Source: an uncultured Clostridia bacterium
GTDB taxonomy: Bacteria > Bacillota > Clostridia > Lachnospirales > Lachnospiraceae
Direction: 5' to 3'
DNA: 6,122 nucleotides
Assembly (NCBI GenBank): GCA_937888895.1
Contig: CALASV010000207.1
Coordinates: 1 to 6,122, forward strand
Shown: piece by piece, positions 1 to 5,886 of the stretch
Position numbering within the stretch: position 1 is the first letter of the stretch
Layout: every line of letters starts with the position of its first letter
Notes under the pieces: model-generated
What the model saw: only the letters and a program-made list of their open reading frames with translations
What the model was told of the DNA's origin: nothing
The model's database searches: none
Program-made: the position numbers and the translations under genes

Positions 1-1456
1 AGCAGAAGAACCAGAAATGGAATTTTTAAGTGTAGATTTTCCAGTGGATATGCATCAAACAAAAGAGGACACATTAGTAGTATATCAATATACAGAGGAA
101 AATGGATTTGGATTTTTAGAATTTAACCCAAAAGAAGATACATTAGAAGAAGTAGGTATTAAAAAGAGTGATACTTCATTATTTAGTTTTTCTTCATGTG
201 AAGATGGTTATCTTTTTGTGAAAAATGATATGATATATTATGGAACAGTAGAGGGAATGGAAGCACATATTGATAGTAATCCTATCTTTTTAGGAAGTGA
301 TGCTATTAGTTATACAAAAGGATTTGCTTTTTATTTGAATCAAATTGGAGATAAACATATCGTAGAGCGTATTGGTGTAGCAGATGTATTAAAGGAAAAT
401 AGAGAAATTCATTTGTTAATGAGTGGTTCTGGAGTACAAGAACCATATGGACATGGTTATCAAATGAAAAAGGAAACTTTAGATAGTGAACAATTTGCTT
501 TAAAAGTATTAGCACAAGATTCTGACTTTGATATGTACTTATTAAATAGTACGAATTCAAGTGCATATCAGATTAAAGAAAAAGGTGCTTTTTATCCACT
601 CAATGAAGTAGAGGGAGTACAAGAATACATCGATGCTTGTTTCCCTTATCTAAAAGAAGTAGCTATCAATGAAGAAGGAGATATTTGGATGATACCAATT
701 GACCTTCTTATCTTTGGCTTATTTTATGATAAAGAGTATTGTGCATCACAAGGTGTAGATTTTTCTACGATGGATTTTAAAGAATTTTTGGAATTTACGG
801 AATATGCTTGTGTAGAAATGCCAGAAAAAATAAATCGACGAGAAATGCAATCTACTTTTTTTGGACAATATTTAAGTGCTTATGATACGTTTGATACAGA
901 AGTATTTCGTGAGTGTGCAAAGCAGATGCAAAGTTTGTCACAAAATGCTGGAACATTTCGAACAAATTTTATTATGCCAACTCGAAGTAATGGAGTATTA
1001 CAAGGGGAATTGCCAGAGTTTTTCTATGAAAGTTTTGGTGGAAGGGATTTAATGATAGATTACAACAAAAAAATCGAAGAATTAGGAGTTTCTGATAGAG
1101 TTAGCATGACAGCAATACCAAAACTGTCAGAAGATATTGGAAGTATGGCAAGACTTACATTTCTTGCAGTGAATCCACAATCAGAAAATTTAGAAACAAC
1201 ATTGGAATATATTACAACACTTTGTAAGTATATGGTAAATCAACAAGATACATTTTTATTAGCAGATACTTCTATGTATACGAATACTCCATTTATGATG
1301 GATTGTTATGAGTTATATGCTGGTGGAGAAGTATATTTTGCAATGAATGATGAAGTTTATACGAATCTTTTTGAAGATTATTTGGAAGGAAATTTAGAAT
1401 TAGAAGAATTGGTAAGTGAAATCGAACGAAAAAGAGAAACTTATGTAGAAGAATAA
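1..1456 (+). CDS. Extracellular solute-binding-like lipoprotein with N-terminal propeller-like region (5' partial)
   Basis: The frame is open from base 2, so the start and any signal peptide lie outside the window; the Met codon at 17 has no ribosome binding site and is internal. Seen: the first ~135 visible codons are short beta-strand-like repeats with aromatic and Gly/Asp turns (e.g. VYQYTEENGFGFLEF), as in propeller lipoproteins. From about 407 (HLLMSGSG) to the end the pattern matches family-1 extracellular solute-binding proteins: a D-x-Y-LLN stretch near 530, GDIWMIPID then GLFYDKEYC (677-742), a helical EFLEFTEYA, FLAVNPQSENLETTLEYI (1160-1210), and the closing YLEGNLELEELVSEIERK that resembles the family's C-terminal helix. 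Such proteins bind sugars or other small ligands outside the membrane. No ABC permease or ATPase gene is visible here, so transport is not demonstrated; a sensor or surface-binding role is equally possible. It is followed after 10 bp by another lipoprotein gene, almost certainly co-transcribed. Confidence 0.75.
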   Translation, partial: AEEPEMEFLSVDFPVDMHQTKEDTLVVYQYTEENGFGFLEFNPKEDTLEEVGIKKSDTSLFSFSSCEDGYLFVKNDMIYYGTVEGMEAHIDSNPIFLGSDAISYTKGFAFYLNQIGDKHIVERIGVADVLKENREIHLLMSGSGVQEPYGHGYQMKKETLDSEQFALKVLAQDSDFDMYLLNSTNSSAYQIKEKGAFYPLNEVEGVQEYIDACFPYLKEVAINEEGDIWMIPIDLLIFGLFYDKEYCASQGVDFSTMDFKEFLEFTEYACVEMPEKINRREMQSTFFGQYLSAYDTFDTEVFRECAKQMQSLSQNAGTFRTNFIMPTRSNGVLQGELPEFFYESFGGRDLMIDYNKKIEELGVSDRVSMTAIPKLSEDIGSMARLTFLAVNPQSENLETTLEYITTLCKYMVNQQDTFLLADTSMYTNTPFMMDCYELYAGGEVYFAMNDEVYTNLFEDYLEGNLELEELVSEIERKRETYVEE

Positions 1457-1466
1457 AGGAGTTATT

Positions 1467-2207
1467 ATGAGAAAGCAAATATATTATTGGTTATGTATAG
1501 GGTTTATCATGTTAGGGACAGTTGGGTGTAATGCACAGATGGATGAAGCAGAACAATCTACTACCAAAACTTCCTCTTTTTTTACAGAAGTGAAAAAAGA
1601 ACAAGAAAAAGATATAACTTTAGAAGGTCTTTGTGAAATATTGGAGAAGAAAGATGTTTCGAAAGAGGTTTGTTACAATTCATTTCATCGGATGGCTTCT
1701 AGAATGGTAGATGTTGAGACTTCTTTATTTTGTATAGATAGTGATACAGGTGTTGTTTATTTTGCAAATAAAGGAAAAGATAGTTATTTGTATCGTATGA
1801 AAGAGGGAGAAGTGGAATTGGCAGTAGCTATACCTGTGAAGGAAATTTATACTTATGGGGAATCTGTTTATTTTATGATAGAAAACTATGGAAAATATGA
1901 CTTAAAAGATATGCATAATGGAGATATTTATAGTTATACTCCTAAAACTGGTATAGTACAGTTGATTTATCCAGCAGGTAACATAGAGGGAGCAACAGGA
2001 CATAAACTAATGGTAGATAGTAGTGGTATTTATTTTTCTTATGAAATTTATAAGGATAGTTTTTCTTCAAGACAATATAATTATTATTTAGCATTTGGAG
2101 AAACAGAACCGGTTGTTGATATGAAGTATATGACTTTAACCGGTTGGGAGGATTATTATTATTATTTTATAATTTTCATTATATTTTTCTTTTCCTTATA
2201 TTTCTAA
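1467..2207 (+). CDS. Propeller-like lipoprotein, N-terminal fragment of a frameshifted gene
   Basis: The ATG at 1467 has AAGGAG at 1456-1461, 5 bases upstream and overlapping the stop of the preceding gene, which implies one operon. The signal peptide is basic (MRK), then hydrophobic (IYYWLCIGFIMLGTVG) with a lipobox-like LGTVGC; Cys21 would be lipidated and the protein held on the outer face of the membrane. Thr at -3 is less usual than Leu/Val but tolerated. After a Ser/Thr linker come beta-strand blocks such as TGVVYFANKGKDSYLYRMKE, AIPVKEIYTYGESVYFMI and GDIYSYTPKTGIVQLIYPAG. These look like propeller blades, similar in style to the N-terminal part of the upstream gene. After GWEDYYYY the translation becomes FIIFIIFFFSLYF and stops at 2205, while the next frame continues with propeller-like sequence to 2736. 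The 246-residue product is therefore probably a truncated form of a ~422-residue protein. The ligand and function are unknown. Confidence 0.72.
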   Translation: MRKQIYYWLCIGFIMLGTVGCNAQMDEAEQSTTKTSSFFTEVKKEQEKDITLEGLCEILEKKDVSKEVCYNSFHRMASRMVDVETSLFCIDSDTGVVYFANKGKDSYLYRMKEGEVELAVAIPVKEIYTYGESVYFMIENYGKYDLKDMHNGDIYSYTPKTGIVQLIYPAGNIEGATGHKLMVDSSGIYFSYEIYKDSFSSRQYNYYLAFGETEPVVDMKYMTLTGWEDYYYYFIIFIIFFFSLYF

Positions 2208-2736
2208 TTCATCCAAAGGAGAGTTTGCTTTAGTAAGTAGAACAGATGTATCAGAGGATATTAGAGAAGTATCTGCTGGTACATTAAGATATTGTGTAGT
2301 AGGTGACAATTTGTATTCTATAGAAGTTGGAAGTACTATATTATCTTGCTTGAATTTGAAAATAGGTGAAAAGAAAGAATATGATTTTTTAGAAGTAGCC
2401 CAAAAAGCTCATACAGATTTTGAAGGAAATATAACTCTTACGGAAAATACAGAAGTATTTAATTCTTTTCTTGTCATGGAAGATGAAATTTGGGTTTCTG
2501 GACCTTCCACATTATATCATCTTGATTTAGAAAGTGGAGAGATGAATTATTATCAACTAATGAATGATGAAAAATATTATGGAATTGAAGCATTATATAC
2601 AGATGGAAAACAATTGTATGCAACTACTTGTTCTTTATATGAAACAGAAAAAAGTTTTCATCGTATTTTAACAGAGGAAGTAGAAGTAGATTCTATGGGA
2701 AACCTTATATTAAAAGTAGAAAGTTTAACAAAATAA
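2173..2736 (+). pseudogene. C-terminal remainder of the frameshifted propeller lipoprotein
   Basis: This frame is open from just after a TAA at 2170-2172 to the stop at 2734-2736 (187 codons). It lies one base ahead of the upstream lipoprotein frame. It has no credible start: the earliest usable codon is a TTG at 2311 with only a weak AGGTG at 2301-2305, and that would begin in the middle of a beta-strand (NLYSIEVGS). The content continues the upstream protein: SKGEFALVSRTD, DNLYSIEVGSTILSCLNL, MEDEIWVSGPSTLYHLDLES, GKQLYATTCSLY. These are alternating strand and turn blocks typical of propeller repeats. If one base is skipped between 2173 and 2204, the joined gene 1467-2736 encodes exactly 422 residues with no stop. 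The break may be a real mutation, a phase-variable switch or a sequencing error. Confidence 0.7.
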
Positions 2737-2752
2737 AAGAAGGATATAAAAT

Positions 2753-2814
2753 AAGCTCTTTTCTAAGTAAACAAGAAATGAAACATAGTTTACTTTAGAA
2801 AAGAGCTTTTGTTT
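2753..2814 (+). terminator. Intrinsic terminator of the lipoprotein operon
   Basis: The left arm 2753-2772 (AAGCTCTTTTCTAAGTAAAC) pairs with 2788-2808 over its full 20 bp, apart from a single extra T bulged in the right arm. The loop is 15 bases (2773-2787). The right arm is followed directly by TTTTGTTT (2807-2814). It begins 16 bp after the stop of the broken lipoprotein gene. The stem is unusually long but mostly A/T. Confidence 0.85.
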
Positions 2815-2853
2815 GCTATTGATAAACTTTGCCCATAAATCTTTTGTTTTTCG

Positions 2854-2882
2854 TTGACGGTTTTGCTAAAACTAGATATACT
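2854..2882 (+). promoter_or_regulatory. Sigma-A-type promoter of sdaAB-sdaAA
   Basis: TTGACG at 2854-2859 and TATACT at 2877-2882 are separated by 17 bp, matching the housekeeping consensus at 5 of 6 bases in each box. Transcription would begin near 2889, giving an untranslated leader of about 80 bases. I found no convincing riboswitch, T-box or strong hairpin in that leader; only a weak CACT/AGTG pairing (2915-2928) is visible. Confidence 0.75.
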
Positions 2883-2969
2883 TATCATATAGGAAATACA
2901 GTTATTTTGCTCATCACTAGAAAGAGTGGGAGTATTCTTCGATTAAAATAAATAAGAGGAGATAAGCTT

Positions 2970-3629
2970 ATGGAGATTAGTATTTTTGAGGCAATTGGAC
3001 CTTTGATGGTAGGACCTTCGAGTTCTCATACTGCAGGGGCAGCTAGACTTGGTAGAATGGCAGCGAAATTAGTAGGACAACCATTTACTCATGTAGATTT
3101 TGGTTTGCATGGTTCTTTTGCAAAGACATATCAAGGACATGGTACCGATTTAGCGTTAGTAGCAGGGGTACTTGGTATTTATCAAGATGATGAACAGCTT
3201 CGTTATGCGTTTGATATTGCAAAGGAACGAGGAATTACTTATAAGTTTTATGAGGTAGAACTTAGTGGGGCTCATGAAAATACAGTACAAATGACCTTTT
3301 ATATGCAAGATGGTAGTACAAGAGAAATTATTGGTTCTTCGATTGGGGGAGGACAAATAAAGATTTGTAGTATTGATGGTTTCCCATTAGAAATGTCATT
3401 AAATATGACAACTCTTTTAGTATTGCATAAAGATACGAAGGGAATGATTTATAAAATTACAAGAATTTTAGCTGCAAATGATATCAATATTGCAACAATG
3501 AAGTTAACTCGTCAAGAAAAGGGTGCGATGGCTTGTTGTGTGATTGAAACGGATTCTGATATTACAGAGTATGTGATAAGAGAGTTAGAAGAAATTACAT
3601 CAGTTCATACAGTAAAAGTAATTAACTAA
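2970..3629 (+). CDS. sdaAB: L-serine dehydratase, iron-sulfur-dependent, beta subunit
   Basis: This is the beta chain of the two-chain, [4Fe-4S]-dependent L-serine dehydratase, a cytosolic enzyme that converts L-serine to pyruvate and ammonia. The 219 residues match the usual length for this subunit. Seen: the family signature GPSSSHTAGAARLGR (residues 15-29), HGSFAKTYQGHGTD (47-60), HENTV (102-106), GSSIGGGQI (122-130), and a C-terminal ACT domain (about 147-219) that opens with LLVLHKDTKGMIYKITRILAANDINIATM. In the family the SSSHT loop contributes to the active site formed with the alpha chain. The ACT domain is generally regarded as regulatory or structural; its ligand cannot be told from sequence. 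The ATG at 2970 is set by AGAGGAG at 2955-2961, 8 bases upstream. The gene is first in an operon with sdaAA, which follows 20 bp after its stop. Confidence 0.95.
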   Translation: MEISIFEAIGPLMVGPSSSHTAGAARLGRMAAKLVGQPFTHVDFGLHGSFAKTYQGHGTDLALVAGVLGIYQDDEQLRYAFDIAKERGITYKFYEVELSGAHENTVQMTFYMQDGSTREIIGSSIGGGQIKICSIDGFPLEMSLNMTTLLVLHKDTKGMIYKITRILAANDINIATMKLTRQEKGAMACCVIETDSDITEYVIRELEEITSVHTVKVIN

Positions 3630-3649
3630 TAAAATGGGGTGGAAATAAA

Positions 3650-4519
3650 ATGTATCATAACTTAAAAGAATTATTGCAACAAGCAGAAGAAAGAAATGTA
3701 TTAATTTCAAAAATTGTGCTTGAGAATGAGATAGAACAGTTTGGAATGGATGCACAAACGATATATGGGAAATTAGCAGAGCGTTATGAAGTTATGGAAC
3801 GAGCAGCTTCTCGTGCATTAGGAGAACCATTAGATACAGCTGGAAATTTAATTCGTGGTATTGCAATGCAACAAAATGAATATACCATAAAAGGAAAAAC
3901 ACTTTGTGGTGATTTTATGAATACAGCAATGGCAATGGCTCTTTCTGGTAGTGAAGTGAATGCTTCGATGGGTAAAATTTGTGCTGCACCAACAGCAGGT
4001 GCTTGTGGTATTGTACCAGCCGTATTGATTTCGATTGAACGAGCAAAAGGTCTTCCAAAGAGTGATATGTTAAATGCATTATTAACAACCTCTGGTATTG
4101 GTACAGTCATTATGAAAAATGCAACGGTAGCAGGAGCAGAAGGTGGTTGTCAAGCAGAGTGTGGTGTAGCAGCAGCAATGGCAGCGGCAGCAGGGGTAGA
4201 ACTTTGTGGTGGTACACCAAGACAATCCATTTGGGCAGCAGTTCTTGCATTAGTAAATTGTATGGGATTAGTTTGTGACCCAATTGCAGGTTTAGTACAA
4301 GTACCATGTGCACAAAGAAATGCTTCGCAAACAGTAAATGCTTTAACTTGTATTGACCTTGCAATGGCAGGAATGACATTACCAGTGACACCAGATGAAG
4401 TAATAGAATCGATGTATAAAGTAGGAAGAATGCTTCCACCACAGCTTCGAGAAACAGCACAAGGTGGAATTGCAGCAACGCAGAGTGCACAAGATATTAC
4501 AAGACAAATATTCTCTTAA
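3650..4519 (+). CDS. sdaAA: L-serine dehydratase, iron-sulfur-dependent, alpha subunit
   Basis: This is the catalytic chain partnering SdaAB; the pair deaminates L-serine to pyruvate plus ammonia in the cytosol using an oxygen-labile [4Fe-4S] cluster as Lewis acid. The 289 residues fit the usual ~290-300. Seen: KTLCGDFMNTAMAMALSGSE (83-102), CAAPTAGACGIVPAVL (111-126), the AGAEGGCQAECG motif (161-172), and CDPIAGLVQVPCAQRN (209-224). Cys167, Cys209 and Cys220 are spaced 42 and 11 apart, the same spacing as the three core cluster ligands (Cys343, 385, 396) that I recall from the Legionella single-chain enzyme; I therefore assign them as ligands. The chain ends RQIFS, with no C-terminal cysteine such as the one that occupies the fourth iron site in that enzyme. 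The start ATG at 3650 has a GGGGTGG ribosome binding site at 3636-3642. Expression should follow the sdaAB promoter. Confidence 0.95.
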   Translation: MYHNLKELLQQAEERNVLISKIVLENEIEQFGMDAQTIYGKLAERYEVMERAASRALGEPLDTAGNLIRGIAMQQNEYTIKGKTLCGDFMNTAMAMALSGSEVNASMGKICAAPTAGACGIVPAVLISIERAKGLPKSDMLNALLTTSGIGTVIMKNATVAGAEGGCQAECGVAAAMAAAAGVELCGGTPRQSIWAAVLALVNCMGLVCDPIAGLVQVPCAQRNASQTVNALTCIDLAMAGMTLPVTPDEVIESMYKVGRMLPPQLRETAQGGIAATQSAQDITRQIFS

Positions 4520-4535
4520 AAGTAAAAATAAGAAA

Positions 4536-4565
4536 GGCTGTTGTTAAAAATTTTTAGCAACAGCC
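4536..4565 (-). terminator. Hairpin terminator between convergent genes, U-tract on minus strand
   Basis: GGCTGTTG (4536-4543) pairs perfectly with CAACAGCC (4558-4565); a T-G pair, a T-A pair and part of A5/T5 can extend the stem inward. Read on the minus strand, the stem is followed by TTTCTTATTTTTACTTTT (4535-4518), a good U-rich tail, so it should terminate the acidic-protein gene ending at 4586. On the plus strand the stem runs into ATGAAACTATATAG with no immediate U-tract, so termination of sdaAA here would be weaker. Confidence 0.75.
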
Positions 4566-4585
4566 ATGAAACTATATAGTTCGTT

Positions 4586-4885
4586 TTATTTAGTTTCTTC
4601 TACTTTTTCAGAAGCTTCAGTTTCTTCAGCAGTTTCTTCCACTTCTTCAGTTTCCACAGCTTCTTCTACTTCTTCGGAAGCAGGTTCTTCTTCTGTGATA
4701 TTAATGGAAACATATTCGCGATTTTCATCGGATGCATCTGTTTCATCTTCATCGAAGCAATCATCGAAATCGTCAAGTTCCTCGGCATTCTTTTTTGCGA
4801 TTACATTTTTGTATACGCAGTAAGCACCAAAGCCAGCAGCAGCACCAGCAGCAACACTGCATACAAATTTTACAAATTTTTTCAT
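4586..4885 (-). CDS. Small membrane-anchored acidic protein of unknown function
   Basis: I do not recognise a named family. The start is taken at 4885 (MKKFVKF) because AGGAGG sits 5 bases upstream at 4891-4896 on the minus strand; an in-frame ATG at 4963 lacks a site and lies upstream of the predicted transcript start. The product is 99 residues. Residues 3-25 form one hydrophobic, Ala/Gly-rich segment (FVKFVCSVAAGAAAGFGAYC), followed by KNVIAKKN, so it is a likely single-pass anchor; with only two lysines before it and KK after it, the orientation is uncertain. It lacks a lipobox. From residue 33 on, 32 of 67 residues are Asp or Glu: first an Asp-rich patch (ELDDFDDCFDEDETD), then a Glu/Val/Thr low-complexity tail of VEE/TEE-type repeats, probably disordered. 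It is convergent with sdaAA and divergent from mgtC. It could bind cations or basic partners, but that is speculation. Confidence 0.72.
   Translation of the reverse strand: MKKFVKFVCSVAAGAAAGFGAYCVYKNVIAKKNAEELDDFDDCFDEDETDASDENREYVSINITEEEPASEEVEEAVETEEVEETAEETEASEKVEETK
4596..4696 (-). repeat. Low-complexity (GAA)-rich coding repeat
   Basis: Imperfect units built from TTC/TTCTTC on the plus strand (GAA/GAAGAA on the coding strand) encode the Glu-rich tail of the acidic protein. CTTCAGTTTC occurs at both 4615-4624 and 4645-4654. The units stay in multiples of three, so length changes would keep the reading frame. Confidence 0.5.
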
Positions 4886-4953
4886 AGTATCCTCCTTGTT
4901 TTTTAAATTTACCGTAGGTAGCTTTTTTGAGAAATAGATAATCTCTTTTCCAC

Positions 4954-4982
4954 AGTATAGCATAAATTGAGAAAAATAACAA
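4954..4982 (-). promoter_or_regulatory. Promoter of the small acidic protein gene
   Basis: On the minus strand TTGTTA (4982-4977) and TATACT (4959-4954) are 17 bp apart. A TG one base before the -10 box makes it an extended -10. Transcription would start near 4947, leaving a leader of about 60 bases before the ATG at 4885. This placement supports the shorter start for the acidic protein. The promoter overlaps the upstream region of mgtC. Confidence 0.6.
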
Positions 4983-5034
4983 TAAGAAATAATAAGGAAC
5001 TGGTTTAGAAATATAGAAAGAAAGGGATATCAAT

Positions 5035-5736
5035 ATGGAATGGTATATAGAAATAGTGAACTATTTAAAAGAAATGAATGCGTTGTCCACCTTTCTTAGA
5101 TTAACATTAGCTTTATTTTGTGGTGGAATACTTGGAATGGAGCGAGGAAGAAAAAATAGACCAGCAGGGCTTCGTACTTATATGTTAGTTTGTGTAGGTG
5201 CGACTTTAGTAATGCTTACAAATCAATTTATTTATGAGGAGTATGGAAATATTGGTGACCCAGCGAGATTAGGCGCACAAGTGATTAGTGGTATTGGCTT
5301 TTTAGGTGCAGGGACAATTATTGTTACAGGAAGAAATCGTGTGAAAGGATTAACAACAGCAGCGGGACTTTGGGCTGATGCTTGTATAGGAATTGCGATT
5401 GGAAGTGGCTTTTATTTGGGAGCAATGATTGGTTGTAGTTTGATTTTCTTTGTTATGTCCATGTTATACCGTTTTGATACAAGAATGACAGCAAATACAA
5501 AAGTAATAGATTTATATTTAGAATTTAATGAAATGTCAGATTTAGGAAATTTTATTTCTTATATAAAGGAACATGGAATGAAATTGTCAGATTTAGAAAT
5601 GGCAAAATCAAATAAAGTAGGTGATGTTGGAATTGCAGTGCTTTTAACATTAAAAATGGAAAAAAAGAAAGCCCATGCAGAAATTATTCAAATGTTGTCA
5701 TTAGCAAAAGGCGTTCTGTATATTGAGGAATTATAA
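5035..5736 (+). CDS. MgtC/SapB family membrane protein
   Basis: An inner-membrane protein of the MgtC/SapB family. Members are linked to survival at low Mg2+, to acid or virulence phenotypes in pathogens, and to modulation of F-type ATPase in Salmonella; the role in a gut Firmicute is not established. Seen in 233 residues: about five hydrophobic segments (roughly 20-36, 47-63, 82-98, 106-122 and 126-145) and the family motifs GILGMERGRKNRPAGLRT (31-48), GDPARLGAQVISGIGFLGAG (74-93) and VKGLTTAAGLWADACIG (103-119). The charged and polar residues E36, R37, R47, D75 and R78 are typical of the family. The C-terminal ~80 residues (155-233), soluble and beta-alpha in character, fit the ACT-like domain that many members carry. 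The ATG at 5035 has AAAGGGA at 5021-5027, 7 bases upstream. It appears to be a single-gene unit divergent from the acidic-protein gene. Only a poor -35/-10 pair (TTGAGA at 4967, TAATAA at 4990) could be found for it. Confidence 0.9.
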   Translation: MEWYIEIVNYLKEMNALSTFLRLTLALFCGGILGMERGRKNRPAGLRTYMLVCVGATLVMLTNQFIYEEYGNIGDPARLGAQVISGIGFLGAGTIIVTGRNRVKGLTTAAGLWADACIGIAIGSGFYLGAMIGCSLIFFVMSMLYRFDTRMTANTKVIDLYLEFNEMSDLGNFISYIKEHGMKLSDLEMAKSNKVGDVGIAVLLTLKMEKKKAHAEIIQMLSLAKGVLYIEEL

Positions 5737-5766
5737 TATTCTTATTTTGAAGAATATGTGAATTTT
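5736..5766 (+). terminator. Possible weak terminator after the mgtC-family gene
   Basis: ATATTCTT (5736-5743) pairs with AAGAATAT (5750-5757) around a 6-base loop, immediately after the stop codon, and is followed by GTGAATTTT. The stem is only 8 bp and nearly all A/T, and the U-run is short and interrupted, so efficiency is doubtful. Confidence 0.35.
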
Positions 5767-5776
5767 AAGAAAACAC

Positions 5777-5805
5777 TTTTCTTTTTGTTAAATTTGTGGT
5801 ATGAT
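5777..5805 (+). promoter_or_regulatory. Extended -10 promoter of the PPIase-like lipoprotein gene
   Basis: TATGAT at 5800-5805 is preceded by TGG (5797-5799), giving the extended -10 form TGnTATGAT. The -35 box at 17 bp spacing is weak (TTTTCT, 5777-5782), as is common with extended -10 promoters. The start would be near 5812, leaving a leader of about 75 bases. Confidence 0.55.
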
Positions 5806-5886
5806 GTCAAAAGTTTGTATAGAAACAAAAGTATGATACAAAAAAGAGATGGAAAACTTACATTAAGACAGAAAGGATTTAAAATT

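Noticed and set aside
2152..2166. (ATT)5 microsatellite as the cause of the lipoprotein frameshift
   Set aside because: Changes in a three-base unit cannot shift the frame, and the other frame has a TAA at 2170-2172, so the shift must occur downstream of this repeat.
2889..2969. Riboswitch or T-box leader upstream of sdaAB
   Set aside because: The leader is only about 80 bases and shows no strong stem, T-box motif or terminator/antiterminator pair; a 4-bp CACT/AGTG pairing is too weak to call.
3784..4110. Minus-strand open frame of 108 codons opposite sdaAA
   Set aside because: It lies wholly inside the strongly conserved sdaAA gene in antisense, with no start signal and no recognisable family.
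4110..4490. Minus-strand Leu/His-rich open frame opposite sdaAA
   Set aside because: The Leu/His repeats are the complement of Ala/Gly-rich codons in sdaAA. There is no ribosome binding site, and sdaAA is unambiguous.
4566..4823. Plus-strand Ser-rich open frame (85 codons)
   Set aside because: It is the antisense shadow of the Glu-rich acidic protein (GAA/GAG read as TTC/TCT). The Ser-only composition is an artefact, and the ATG lies inside the terminator flank with no ribosome binding site.
4930..4946. GAGA...TCTC inverted repeat as an operator in the divergent region
   Set aside because: Only 4 bp of perfect symmetry in AT-rich DNA; expected by chance.
4773..5033. Minus-strand open frame of 86 codons with many cysteines
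   Set aside because: It is out of frame with the acidic protein, starts upstream of the predicted promoter, and its Cys/Trp run (CCCWCCCW) comes from the GCTGCTGG-type Ala codons of the real gene.
5832..5837. Second TATGAT as an alternative -10 box for the PPIase-like lipoprotein
   Set aside because: It has no TG extension and no -35-like sequence at 16-18 bp, unlike the TATGAT at 5800-5805.
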